Below, piece after piece: positions 23,278-31,838 of a DNA stretch of 38,511 bases. The position numbers and the translations under genes are program-made. Within the stretch, counting starts at the first letter, position 1. The number at the start of each line of letters is the position of its first letter. The notes below the pieces were generated by a model, which was given only the letters and a program-made list of their open reading frames with translations, was not told where the DNA came from and ran no database searches. This DNA is from Cytophagaceae bacterium (GTDB lineage: Bacteria > Bacteroidota > Bacteroidia > Cytophagales > Spirosomataceae), in assembly GCA_947450865.1 (NCBI GenBank), contig CANFWR010000009.1, positions 1 through 38,511 on the forward strand, read 5' to 3'.

Positions 23278-24618
23278 ATGAAAAAGTTTTTCCTCCTTAT
23301 CCTCCTCAGTTTCACGGCCTTTGCCCAGCAAACGACGAATAAACCGGAACGCGTTAATTGGTTCCAGGACCTCGGTTTTGGGATGTTTATCCACTGGAAT
23401 GTGGATGTTAGTTTAGGCGCGGTGATTAGTCATTCGCTGTCGGGCGCTTCTGACGACTATGTCAACAAATACATCAATGAGCTTCCGGGCTACTTCAATC
23501 CGGAGCAGTTTAAGCCCAAAGACTGGGCGAAACTAGCTAAACTTGCCGGCATGAAATACGTGGTATTCACAGCCAAACACCACGCGGGTTTTGCGATGTT
23601 TAATACCAAAACAACTCCGTTCAATGTGATGAACACGCCATTTAAAAGGGACATCACAAAAGAAATTGTAGAAGCATTTCGCGCTGAGGGAATCGCTGTG
23701 GGAATCTATTTTTCCCCCGATGATTTTTACTATTTACATACCCACAACCAGCCCATTGGTCGAGCTCAAGATCCCGCTCATTATCCGAAGACCAATCCCG
23801 GTTTAATGGAATATGACAAAGCCCAACTCAAGGAACTATTAACTCAATACGGGAAAATCGATATCCTATTCATCGACGGCCCTGGCGATGGTCTACGTGA
23901 ATTTGCTTGGTCAATCAATCCGGATTTAGTGATCACCCGCGATGCGATGAAAACGCCGGAACAAACAACACCAAACGCTTCACTGCCTAGACCTTGGGAA
24001 GCCTGTTATACGATGGGAACAGATTGGCAATACAAACCCACGAATGATCCCCAAAAATCAGGAACAACGGTTATCAATATGTTAGCCGAAATCCGGGCGA
24101 AAGGGGGGAACTTCTTGCTGAATGTAGGCCCTAAACCGAATGGCGAAATTCAGATCGAACAAGAGGCCATTCTTCGTGAAATGGCGCTTTGGAACTTCGC
24201 GTATTCTGAAGCCATTTATTCGGTGAAACCGATGCCAATTATTAAGGAAGAAGGCGTTTGGTATACACAATCGAACGATGAGAAATACATCTATGCCTTT
24301 ATCTTGCGCTCTTCGCCGGACGATTGGAAATACGGGGAACGCAAGCATTTCGTGCTCTCAAACGTGATTGGCAACGAGAAAACGACTGTGGAAACACTCG
24401 GTTATAAAGGGCAACTCGTGGAATACAAACAAGATTTTGATGCCAAAACCTACGTCCATGCCAGCCCCTTAGGCTTAACTATTAGCGCCGTCAATGGCCA
24501 GCGCTTCTACACAAATAACAGATGGCCGAATGCCGTCGTATTGAAAATTTCGAACGCAAAAGGGCGTTTGCCTCTAGCGGATAAAACTAAACAAAGCTCC
24601 ATGGATGGAGCCAAATAA
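23278..24618 (+). CDS. Exported alpha-L-fucosidase-like GH29 enzyme
   Basis: This 446-residue enzyme has a signal peptide (MKKFFLLILLSFTAFAQ) and is predicted to cleave alpha-linked fucose from glycans. The GH29 barrel is shown by WFQDLGFGMFIHWN, YVVFTAKHHAGFAMFNTKTT, GIAVGIYFSPDDFYYL and YGKIDILFIDGPGDG, where Asp200 is the likely nucleophile. LLNVGPKPNGEIQ near residue 280 is also a GH29 signature. A C-terminal beta domain follows. It lies 2 bases upstream of a GH105-type gene in the same operon, so the two probably act on the same polysaccharide. Confidence 0.9.
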   Translation: MKKFFLLILLSFTAFAQQTTNKPERVNWFQDLGFGMFIHWNVDVSLGAVISHSLSGASDDYVNKYINELPGYFNPEQFKPKDWAKLAKLAGMKYVVFTAKHHAGFAMFNTKTTPFNVMNTPFKRDITKEIVEAFRAEGIAVGIYFSPDDFYYLHTHNQPIGRAQDPAHYPKTNPGLMEYDKAQLKELLTQYGKIDILFIDGPGDGLREFAWSINPDLVITRDAMKTPEQTTPNASLPRPWEACYTMGTDWQYKPTNDPQKSGTTVINMLAEIRAKGGNFLLNVGPKPNGEIQIEQEAILREMALWNFAYSEAIYSVKPMPIIKEEGVWYTQSNDEKYIYAFILRSSPDDWKYGERKHFVLSNVIGNEKTTVETLGYKGQLVEYKQDFDAKTYVHASPLGLTISAVNGQRFYTNNRWPNAVVLKISNAKGRLPLADKTKQSSMDGAK

Positions 24619-24620
24619 CG

Positions 24621-25748
24621 ATGAAAAAACTAATCCTATTTTTACTGATTGCAAGCCCGATTTTCGCGCAAAAAGAATTGACAAATTGGCCCGCAAAAGC
24701 GAATCCTTTAAGCGTAGGAAAAAGGACAGCGGAGCGATTCATGGCTGTTCCTCATTCTCGTTATGGAGTGACTTTCTCTAATCCTCCAGCGACCCAAATC
24801 ACCTATCCCGATGTATGTACGTGGCTAGGCGCTTTAGGCTTTGCGCAGAAAACGCAAGACGCAGACTTGATGAAGCGATTGAATGATAAAACTGCTTTAT
24901 TACTAACGGAAGAGGCACATCTTCAGCCGAAGAAGAACCACGTGGATAACTTCGTTTTTGGCGCAATTCCTTTAGCCTTCCATCTACAAAATGGAAATCA
25001 AGATTTGAAAAAGTTAGGCCTTGCGTATGCAGATGAGGAATTCAAAACACTTAGTCCAGAAGAATATACAAGCTTAAAACCGGAGGTACGTAACTGGTAT
25101 GGCGCAGGATTAAGCTGGGTGACGCGTTTTTGGATGGATGATATGTATATGATTACGGCGGTGCAGGCGAAGGCTTTTGAAGTCACAAAAAACCGGAAAT
25201 ACCTTGACCGCGCAGGCTACGAAATGGTGGCTTACTTAGACACCTTACAAAACGCGGATGGCTTATTTTACCACGCACCAGATGTACCCTACTATTGGGG
25301 GAGAGGCGACGGGTGGTTAGCAGCAGGCATGGCGGATTTATTAAAAGTATTGCCAAAAGACAACCCACACCGACCACGCATCATGAAGGGGTATCAGGAC
25401 ATGATGCGCGTTTTATTGAAACACCAAGACGCGAATGGCATGTGGCATCAGTTGATTAATGACCCCAATTCTTGGCCAGAAACTTCTTGCACAGGCATGT
25501 TTACGTATGCCTTTATTGTGGGGGTAAAACAAGGTTGGCTACCTTCCGCAACCTACGGAAAAGCGGCGCGAAAAGCCTGGATTAAATTGCAAGATTACGT
25601 GAACGAGAACGGCGATTTGACAGAGATTTGCGAGGGAACAAACAAGAAAAATGATCACCAATACTATTTGGATCGTAAAAGAATTGTGGGAGATTTGCAC
25701 GGCCAAGGCCCATTGCTTTGGTGTGTTAATGCTTTACTAGAAAAATAA
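24621..25748 (+). CDS. GH105-type (GH88/105) unsaturated uronyl hydrolase-like, exported
   Basis: This 375-residue enzyme with a signal peptide (MKKLILFLLIASPIFAQ) is an alpha6/alpha6-barrel hydrolase of the YteR/YesR type, which removes unsaturated galacturonyl residues from rhamnogalacturonan oligosaccharides. RFWMDDMYMITAVQAKAF holds the paired Asp173/Asp174, and YYWGRGDGWLAAGMADLL holds Asp230, matching the GH105 DD and WGRxxGW motifs. MWHQLINDPNSWPETSCTGMFTYAF near 275 is also typical. The neighbouring fucosidase points to pectin or mucilage side-chain breakdown. The exact substrate is not certain. Confidence 0.9.
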   Translation: MKKLILFLLIASPIFAQKELTNWPAKANPLSVGKRTAERFMAVPHSRYGVTFSNPPATQITYPDVCTWLGALGFAQKTQDADLMKRLNDKTALLLTEEAHLQPKKNHVDNFVFGAIPLAFHLQNGNQDLKKLGLAYADEEFKTLSPEEYTSLKPEVRNWYGAGLSWVTRFWMDDMYMITAVQAKAFEVTKNRKYLDRAGYEMVAYLDTLQNADGLFYHAPDVPYYWGRGDGWLAAGMADLLKVLPKDNPHRPRIMKGYQDMMRVLLKHQDANGMWHQLINDPNSWPETSCTGMFTYAFIVGVKQGWLPSATYGKAARKAWIKLQDYVNENGDLTEICEGTNKKNDHQYYLDRKRIVGDLHGQGPLLWCVNALLEK

Positions 25749-25749
25749 A

Positions 25750-26166
25750 ATGGCTTTCATTACGATTGAGACGACGATTAATGCTCCCATCGCGCATGTT
25801 TGGGAGAAATGGACAAAACCGGAACATATCCAAAACTGGAACTTTGCGTCCCCAGATTGGCACTGCCCGTCCGCGAAATCAGACCTGCAAGTGGGTGGAG
25901 AATTTCACTATGAAATGGCCTCGAAAGATGGGTCGATGAGCTTTGATTTTTGGGGTACTTTCCAACAAATCGAGGAGCAAAAATCACTCGATATTCTTAT
26001 CGGAGATGGCCGTAAAATGAAAGTTACTTTCGCATCCACCGAAATGGGCACGAAAGTAACTGAACAATTTGAGCCGGAAAATCAAAACCCGGAGGACATG
26101 CAACAAGCCGGTTGGCAGATGATTTTAGACAACTTTAAAAGCTACGCGGAAAGCGCTACTTCCTAG
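25750..26166 (+). CDS. SRPBCC (AHSA1-type) family protein
   Basis: This 138-residue protein has the START-like helix-grip fold typical of AHSA1: TIETTINAPIAHVWEKWTKPEHIQNWNFASPDWHCPSA at the start, VGGEFHYEMASKDGSMSFDFWGTF in the middle and QQAGWQMILDNFKSYAES at the end. Members bind hydrophobic ligands or act as Hsp90 co-chaperone homologues; no activity can be assigned. It begins one base after the GH105 stop and is probably in its operon. Its end overlaps the metalloprotease gene by 11 bases. Confidence 0.88.
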   Translation: MAFITIETTINAPIAHVWEKWTKPEHIQNWNFASPDWHCPSAKSDLQVGGEFHYEMASKDGSMSFDFWGTFQQIEEQKSLDILIGDGRKMKVTFASTEMGTKVTEQFEPENQNPEDMQQAGWQMILDNFKSYAESATS

Positions 26167-28639
26167 GATTTAAAATCAACGAAACGCGCTCCAAACAATC
26201 ATCTAAATGATAGCGCACTTCTTTGTCTACAAACTTCGCTTTCGAAGCCGCTAAACTAGATTGAAGCGCCTTCAACTCGCCACGCACGATTGACCGCACA
26301 TCGGATTGTGCTACCGGATAGGTTTCGCGAGCACCGAAAGGACTAGCAGGAGCAACAGGCGCCTGTTCCGTCATCAACGATTTCATGCGTTCAATGTAAG
26401 CCTTCTGTAAATTACGACGGTATTGATCGATGTTTTTACCGCTTGCTAATTCAGTCCAAATGCCTCCGCGTACGTCTTGAAAAAGATCAATGGTCTTGTA
26501 ATGATTAGGGGCGGTTAAACCAGAGTTATCCAAACGCGCAAAAGTCTCTAAACTCAACATGCGGTTCAATGGGCTAACTTGTAGGCTTCTCATTCGATCG
26601 ATATATCCCGCCATGTTGTGGGTAACTACTTCTCTGTTGATCAACCAATCCACATTCGTAAATACATTTGAAACGATCCAATTAACTGCGGCTTGTTGAC
26701 TCGCTTTAGGCACGGGATTATAGGAAGAAATGTTTTGATTCGGTTTGGCATATTGCTCATAAACGCCGCCCACCATCGTCGTCACGTGGCCCACATAACG
26801 CGACCAAGAACTCAATAATTCATCATTTAATTCGATCAAATCCTCGTAATCATTCGTCTTTTTGCTCGTCCAATCGGCTAAGTTTTTAGCCACATATTTC
26901 AAGTTTTTCACCCCATACGTACTCGCACGAATGGGATCATTCCCGATGTCTTCGGTTTGAGAACTAGGATCAAAAGTAGTTCCTTGATTACCAAAACGGA
27001 ATCTGGCATCCCCTGCTTTGGCCTCAATCCACTTATCTAACGTAGGCACTTCATCTTCTGGACGAGCCGCGTCTGGTAACACCCGATAGCCCCAATTCAC
27101 GGCATAGTTATCATAAGGCCCCATTTGTCGGATGTAGCGAACGCCCTGGTCACCCGGCTGCGCGATGTAATTAAAGCGCGCATAATCCATGATACTAGCT
27201 GAGATTCCCTCCTTATTCGTGAAGTCTGCCTTGCGGTAATTCTCCACTTCATATGAGCTACTAGCCCCCATGTTGTGTGGGAAACCTAAAGCATGTCCCA
27301 CCTCGTGTGAAATCACCATTTCCATCATCTCGCCAATGTCCTCTTCGCGCGTATCAAGCGTACGAGCGTTCGGATTCGAGGCTCCGGTTTCTAATAGGAA
27401 GCGATTGCGGTACGAACGCAAATGGTTATGGTACCAAATAATGTCACTCTCTATAATCTCCCCAGAACGTGGGTCGCTAACGCTTGGTCCTGTGGCATTT
27501 CGAGTCGTACTCGCCACATACCGAATCACCGAATACCGAATGTCTTCTGGTGAAAAATCTGGGTCCTCCGCCGCGGTCGGTGGATCTTTGCAAATGATGG
27601 CATTTTTAAACCCGGCTACCTCAAAGGCTTTTTGCCAATTCTCCACCCCTTTCTTCATGTGTTTGCGAAGCTTCATCGGGGTCGCAGGATCCAGATAATA
27701 AACGATAGGCTTAATAGGTTCCACTAGTTCCCCGCGCTTATAAGCTGCCATGTCTTTAGGCTCTAGGCGCCAGCGCTGGATGTAGGATTTTTGAACGGAT
27801 TTTAATTCCTCGCTCGAATAATCATACTGCTTTTGGGTAAAATAACCCACGCGCTCATCAAATAAACGAGGCTTCATCGGCTTCTCTGGCAATAAAATCA
27901 TCGACTGATTCATCTGCAAACTGATGGTCTCTGTGTAGGGTGTTGCGGATGGCTTCGAAGCATTGTAGGTGAAATCTTGTAACACCTCGATGTTCAATGG
28001 GAATGATTTGATGGAACGAATGAAACTCCGAGACGCATCTAAATTTCTTACCCCGTGTGTCACGCGCAAAGAGGCATCTAATGCACTCATCGCAGGAATG
28101 TCACTGCTATAAAACTTGGTCACATCGATCACGACATTCGAAGAGTCTTTGCTATACGTTTCAATATCAAACATATACAGCGTAGGCTCGTAATTATTTG
28201 CCTTTACGGATAAGCTGATAGGCAATGAATCTGCTGCTACTGCCGCATAGGATTTGATTTTAATTAAGATCTTTTCTTGGAATTTTTCCCATACGATCAA
28301 TTGCTCGCGCGAAGATGTTCCGGCATTCACATAGCCTCCGCCAATCCCCGTTGGAAGTTTGGCGATTTGGCTAACTAATAACATGTCTTTTCCCATATGT
28401 TTTTTCGGGATTTCGAAATAGAATTTGTCGCCTATTTGGTGAGTGGTGAATAAGCCTTTTTTAGATTTTGCGTCCTTGGTGATTACCTGATCGTAAGATT
28501 TAGCCTTCGATGCGGGCTTCTTCGCGGCGGAAGAATCAGCTAGTTTAGGCTGCACTGGTGCAGGTCCTTTAGCGCTTTGAGCGTGTATTAAAAAAGGGAT
28601 GGCTACTAGGCCGAAGATGAGGAGAAGTGCTTTTTTCAT
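26156..28639 (-). CDS. Exported zinc-dependent metalloprotease (DUF5117/DUF5118 type)
   Basis: This 827-residue protein has a signal peptide (MKKALLLIFGLVAIPFLIHAQ). Its N-terminal half has the DUF5118/DUF5117 layout (KGLFTTHQIGDKFYFEIPKKHMGKDMLLVSQIAKLPTGIGGG). The active site HEVGHALGFPHN starts at His445, giving HExxHxxGxxH with zinc ligands His445, His449 and His455 and catalytic Glu446. SIMDYARFNYIAQPGD follows as the metzincin-type Met region. The C-terminal quarter is helical. The family is common in Bacteroidota and thought to be secreted; its targets are unknown. It is monocistronic, and its end overlaps the SRPBCC gene by 11 bases. Confidence 0.92.
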   Translation of the reverse strand: MKKALLLIFGLVAIPFLIHAQSAKGPAPVQPKLADSSAAKKPASKAKSYDQVITKDAKSKKGLFTTHQIGDKFYFEIPKKHMGKDMLLVSQIAKLPTGIGGGYVNAGTSSREQLIVWEKFQEKILIKIKSYAAVAADSLPISLSVKANNYEPTLYMFDIETYSKDSSNVVIDVTKFYSSDIPAMSALDASLRVTHGVRNLDASRSFIRSIKSFPLNIEVLQDFTYNASKPSATPYTETISLQMNQSMILLPEKPMKPRLFDERVGYFTQKQYDYSSEELKSVQKSYIQRWRLEPKDMAAYKRGELVEPIKPIVYYLDPATPMKLRKHMKKGVENWQKAFEVAGFKNAIICKDPPTAAEDPDFSPEDIRYSVIRYVASTTRNATGPSVSDPRSGEIIESDIIWYHNHLRSYRNRFLLETGASNPNARTLDTREEDIGEMMEMVISHEVGHALGFPHNMGASSSYEVENYRKADFTNKEGISASIMDYARFNYIAQPGDQGVRYIRQMGPYDNYAVNWGYRVLPDAARPEDEVPTLDKWIEAKAGDARFRFGNQGTTFDPSSQTEDIGNDPIRASTYGVKNLKYVAKNLADWTSKKTNDYEDLIELNDELLSSWSRYVGHVTTMVGGVYEQYAKPNQNISSYNPVPKASQQAAVNWIVSNVFTNVDWLINREVVTHNMAGYIDRMRSLQVSPLNRMLSLETFARLDNSGLTAPNHYKTIDLFQDVRGGIWTELASGKNIDQYRRNLQKAYIERMKSLMTEQAPVAPASPFGARETYPVAQSDVRSIVRGELKALQSSLAASKAKFVDKEVRYHLDDCLERVSLILNPRK

Positions 28640-28649
28640 TCGTTAGTTG

Positions 28650-28664
28650 AATTTGGTCCAAATT
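28650..28664. promoter_or_regulatory. Palindrome upstream of the metalloprotease gene
   Basis: AATTTGG-T-CCAAATT forms perfect 7-base arms 11 bases before the metalloprotease ATG (28639). It may be an operator or an RNA leader hairpin. The rest of the gap up to 28711 has only an ATTCATGAAT palindrome. Confidence 0.35.
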
Positions 28665-28711
28665 AATGAAATAATTCATGAATCGACGAATGCCTTGTAG
28701 GTTAAAACCCT

Positions 28712-29266
28712 TTATTTCACTTCCACATCAAAGGTAAGGTCTATATCCGAGCTTCCGCCCGCTTCTTGACCCGTCTTAACGCTAACCCCATTTAATTCAG
28801 GCTGGTGTTTTAATAATAGATTTAATTTCCCGATTCCAGCAGTGGATTGAGTTAGAACTGACGATGATAAACCGATAGGCAAACCATTTTTATCCTTGTC
28901 TAAAAGGGTCGTTGTTAATAAGGAAGCAGGTGTCGTCTTGAATACAAATAGATGAACATCTGATTCATCCTGAATCTCTTCGGTAATGTCTTTTACTGGA
29001 AATTTCGTGTCATCATAAACCCCGATTGCTAAAGAATAAGTCACGCCTTTATTTAGCACGATTTTGTCAAACTTTTCTGGAAGTGTCCTCGGATCCCCAT
29101 CCAAGTCTTGAAACGTATAAATAATGGCTGTTTTCGCTGTAAGGTCCGTAAATTTTAGCACAACACGCGTAATCAATTCATTGTCATCCATGGGCTCCAA
29201 CTCATGGTCCTTTTTGCAAGAAGTGAATAATATGGCTGCGATTAAAATGGGTAGGTATTTTTTCAT
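28712..29266 (-). CDS. Lipoprotein, Bacteroidota-specific beta-rich family
   Basis: This 184-residue protein has a lipoprotein signal (MKKYLPILIAAILFTSCKKD, lipobox LFTSC, Cys17), so it is membrane-anchored. The rest is predicted beta-rich with ELITRVVLKFTDLTAKTAIIYTFQDLDGDPRT. From memory, similar Bacteroidota proteins carry the label 'type 1 periplasmic binding fold', but the sequence gives no function. It ends 72 bases before the metalloprotease start on the same strand; a shared transcript is possible but not shown. Confidence 0.8.
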   Translation of the reverse strand: MKKYLPILIAAILFTSCKKDHELEPMDDNELITRVVLKFTDLTAKTAIIYTFQDLDGDPRTLPEKFDKIVLNKGVTYSLAIGVYDDTKFPVKDITEEIQDESDVHLFVFKTTPASLLTTTLLDKDKNGLPIGLSSSVLTQSTAGIGKLNLLLKHQPELNGVSVKTGQEAGGSSDIDLTFDVEVK

Positions 29267-29366
29267 TTAGTGTTGACTTTTTACTGCGCCAAAGTTCCGC
29301 AAATAATGTCCTAAAAGTAAGCCTAATAGTCGATAGAATCTACCTTTTTGGTCTACGAAATTATCT

Positions 29367-29374
29367 TATATTTG
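29367..29374 (+). promoter_or_regulatory. Bacteroidota promoter (TTG-16-TATATTTG) for the GntP gene
   Basis: TATATTTG fits TAnnTTTG, with a TTG at 29348-29350 as candidate -33 element, though the 16-base spacer is shorter than usual. It lies 19 bases before the ATG at 29394. Confidence 0.5.
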
Positions 29375-29393
29375 TGCAGATCAATCTGTAGTT

Positions 29394-30680
29394 ATGACCA
29401 TTTGGCTCCTCATCGGCATCGCCATCCTAGTTTTAGTGACCCTCATCTCGGTCCTGAAGCTGCAGCCATTTATTTCCTTTCTAGTCGTTTCGCTAGGCCT
29501 GGGGTTGGCTGGTTCACTCAGCACAGAGCAGACGATTGCCGCCATGCAAAAAGGAATTGGAGGAACCTTAGGTTCCATTATTCCCATTATCATTTTAGGG
29601 GCTATGATGGGAAAGATGGTGGCCAAAAGCAAGGCGACTTTCGTGTTATCTGAATACTTTGTTCTGCTTTTTGGCCCGAAAAGTTTGCCCATTGCTTTCA
29701 TGTTAATCGGGTTTATCGTAGGCCTTCCGCTCTTCTTTTCTGTCGCATTCCTATTACTGGCACCCTTAGTTTTATCCACCGCAGAACGATACCATTTACC
29801 GCCGGTTTATTTGGGGATTCCCATGCTAGCATCCCTTTCGATCACTCAAGGGTTCTTACCGCCACATCCCGCGCCCTATTATTTAGTGACACATCTGCCC
29901 GGCGCAGAAATGGGGACGACACTCGGTTATGGAATCTTAATTTCGATTCCAGCGATGTTAGCGTCGGGATGGTTGTTCGGAAAGACTTTGAAAAATATTC
30001 CTGCGTCACCCATGTCTTTCGTGGAAGCTGATGAATCTGGCCAAAACCCCAGTGTTGCAACCAGTTTATTCATCTTATTACTGCCCGTTGCACTCATTGC
30101 TGTCAAATCGTTTGTTCATTTACCGCTCTTTGATTTACTGGGAGAACCCATGGTTGCGCTACTAATCTCGGTTTTTGTTTCCGTCTATTTTCTAGGTATC
30201 AGACGCGGAATTACTTGGTCAGAAATCAGCGGATGGCTAGTAGATTCTATCAAAGAAATTTCACCGCTCATGTTGACTTTTGGAGGTGCAGGCGCCTTCA
30301 AGGAAATATTGCAAGAGATGCACGTAGGCGATGCACTGCATGAAATGACTCAAGGATCGGAGGTAAATCCCCTGATTATTGCCTGGGGAATTGCCGCCGT
30401 ATTGCGGATTGTAACCGGCTCATCTACGGTTTCAGGCATTACCACCGCTGGTTTGATTTTGCCCTTATTAGCCTCCTCAGGGGTAAATCCCAATCTCCTA
30501 GCATTAAGCATCGGCTCTGGGTCCATGGTGCTTTCGCATGTGAATGATGCAGGATTTTGGCTCTATAAAGAATACTTTGGCGTATCCATCAAAAACAGTT
30601 TGCGCTCCTGGACCATCATGGAAACCATTCTTGCGGTCGTGGGATTGCTAGGAGTTCTCGGTTTGGAATTAGTTTTGTAA
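29394..30680 (+). CDS. GntP-family gluconate/organic acid:H+ symporter
   Basis: This 428-residue membrane protein with about twelve hydrophobic segments belongs to the GntP family (PFISFLVVSLGLGLAGSLSTEQTIAAMQKGIGGTLGSI and QGFLPPHPAPYYLVTHLPG are characteristic). It likely imports gluconate or a related sugar acid into the cytoplasm. Neighbouring glycosidase genes suggest it supplies sugar acids from polysaccharide breakdown, but no kinase or dehydratase is adjacent. Its end overlaps the Gfo/Idh/MocA gene by 12 bases. The family is clear and the substrate is inferred. Confidence 0.92.
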   Translation: MTIWLLIGIAILVLVTLISVLKLQPFISFLVVSLGLGLAGSLSTEQTIAAMQKGIGGTLGSIIPIIILGAMMGKMVAKSKATFVLSEYFVLLFGPKSLPIAFMLIGFIVGLPLFFSVAFLLLAPLVLSTAERYHLPPVYLGIPMLASLSITQGFLPPHPAPYYLVTHLPGAEMGTTLGYGILISIPAMLASGWLFGKTLKNIPASPMSFVEADESGQNPSVATSLFILLLPVALIAVKSFVHLPLFDLLGEPMVALLISVFVSVYFLGIRRGITWSEISGWLVDSIKEISPLMLTFGGAGAFKEILQEMHVGDALHEMTQGSEVNPLIIAWGIAAVLRIVTGSSTVSGITTAGLILPLLASSGVNPNLLALSIGSGSMVLSHVNDAGFWLYKEYFGVSIKNSLRSWTIMETILAVVGLLGVLGLELVL

Positions 30681-31754
30681 TAGCACTTTCTTTCCTGTTT
30701 TTGCTGACTCTCTAGCCGCGGATAAAATCTCTACGACTACTTGATTTATTTCAAAAGAAGACAAGTCCATTTTTGGTTTAATTCTGCCTTGAACAACCGC
30801 TGCTAAATAGGGAAACACATTCGAAACTTCATGAGGAAGTGGATCCAGCGAAAGCATTCCTTCGTTCCCAAATCGGTCCCCCGTCACATAGCGCATCTTG
30901 TTCGTTTTATCGGCAACTAAAATTCCTTTGGTACCATAAACCTCTGTATCTTTTCGGTCAAAAGGCCAATTCCAAGACGCTTGAATAATCGCTTGGCAAT
31001 CCGGATAGGTTAAAATAATGCTGGCTTCATCGTCTACTTTCGGATACACATCCGGCTTCAGTTGTTGGGTTACTGCAGTCACCGCTATCGGTTTTTTGCC
31101 CTCCATTAACCAGGTCATAATATTCGCACCATAACAGCCAAAATCAATAATCGCCCCGCCACCATTCATCACCGGATCCGTTAACCAGTTTAGAAATTCC
31201 GGAGCACATCCGATTTCTTTAGGCCCACGATGTCCATCCATGATCACCACTTTTCGGATGGTGCCTAAGGCCTTTTCTTCCTTGACCAATTGCCACATTT
31301 TGGCATGAGACGAATACCACGTCGTTTCGAAATTAGTCAACAAGTGAATTGGGTGTTTCGCTACAATCGCCTTCATTTGATTCAGGTGATCCATATTAAC
31401 TGCCAAAGGCTTCTCTACAATCACATGTATTCCCTTAGGCGCGCACACCTTAACCACTTCGAGGTGCTCATAAATACTATTGAATGCCGCGATTGCTTCT
31501 GGCTTCGTTTTAGCGATTAAAGCTTCTAAAGAAGGAAACCAAAGGGAATCTGGCAGATTTTGTTTCTTCAAAAGCGACATCGCTAATTCCTTATTGGGTT
31601 CTGCAAAACCGACAATAACCACATCCTGCTGCGGTTTTTTAATCGCCGTGTATACTTGTCCTACGTGACCGTGGGTCATTCCGGCAATGCCGACACGCAG
31701 CGGTTTGGCCTGAAAAACAAAGGGGAATAAGAGGAATAAAAGTAGCTTTTTCAT
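30669..31754 (-). CDS. Exported Gfo/Idh/MocA-family oxidoreductase
   Basis: This 361-residue NAD(P)-dependent sugar dehydrogenase-like enzyme begins with a signal peptide (MKKLLLFLLFPFVFQA) followed at once by PLRVGIAGMTHGHVG, the dinucleotide-binding loop. The catalytic Lys is in HVIVEKPLAVNMDH near residue 116. NGGGAIIDFGCYGANIMTWLM is typical of the C-terminal domain. Export is unusual since free NAD is not expected in the periplasm, so the cofactor is probably tightly bound, as in glucose-fructose oxidoreductase. It is divergent from the exported propeller/cytochrome operon, which could link the two (inference). Confidence 0.9.
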   Translation of the reverse strand: MKKLLLFLLFPFVFQAKPLRVGIAGMTHGHVGQVYTAIKKPQQDVVIVGFAEPNKELAMSLLKKQNLPDSLWFPSLEALIAKTKPEAIAAFNSIYEHLEVVKVCAPKGIHVIVEKPLAVNMDHLNQMKAIVAKHPIHLLTNFETTWYSSHAKMWQLVKEEKALGTIRKVVIMDGHRGPKEIGCAPEFLNWLTDPVMNGGGAIIDFGCYGANIMTWLMEGKKPIAVTAVTQQLKPDVYPKVDDEASIILTYPDCQAIIQASWNWPFDRKDTEVYGTKGILVADKTNKMRYVTGDRFGNEGMLSLDPLPHEVSNVFPYLAAVVQGRIKPKMDLSSFEINQVVVEILSAARESAKTGKKVLLQN

Positions 31755-31794
31755 GATTGTAGTATTTTAGCAGGAAATTATAAAATTTAACGTA

Positions 31795-31802
31795 TATATT
31801 TG
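31795..31802 (+). promoter_or_regulatory. Bacteroidota -7 element (TATATTTG) for the exported propeller/cytochrome operon
   Basis: TATATTTG fits TAnnTTTG and precedes the chosen ATG (31839) by 36 bases. The TTG at its 3' end (31800-31802) is in frame with the propeller gene but belongs to the promoter. Confidence 0.55.
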
Positions 31803-31838
31803 GAATTAATCTCAACCTACTTAAAAGACAGTTTGGCT

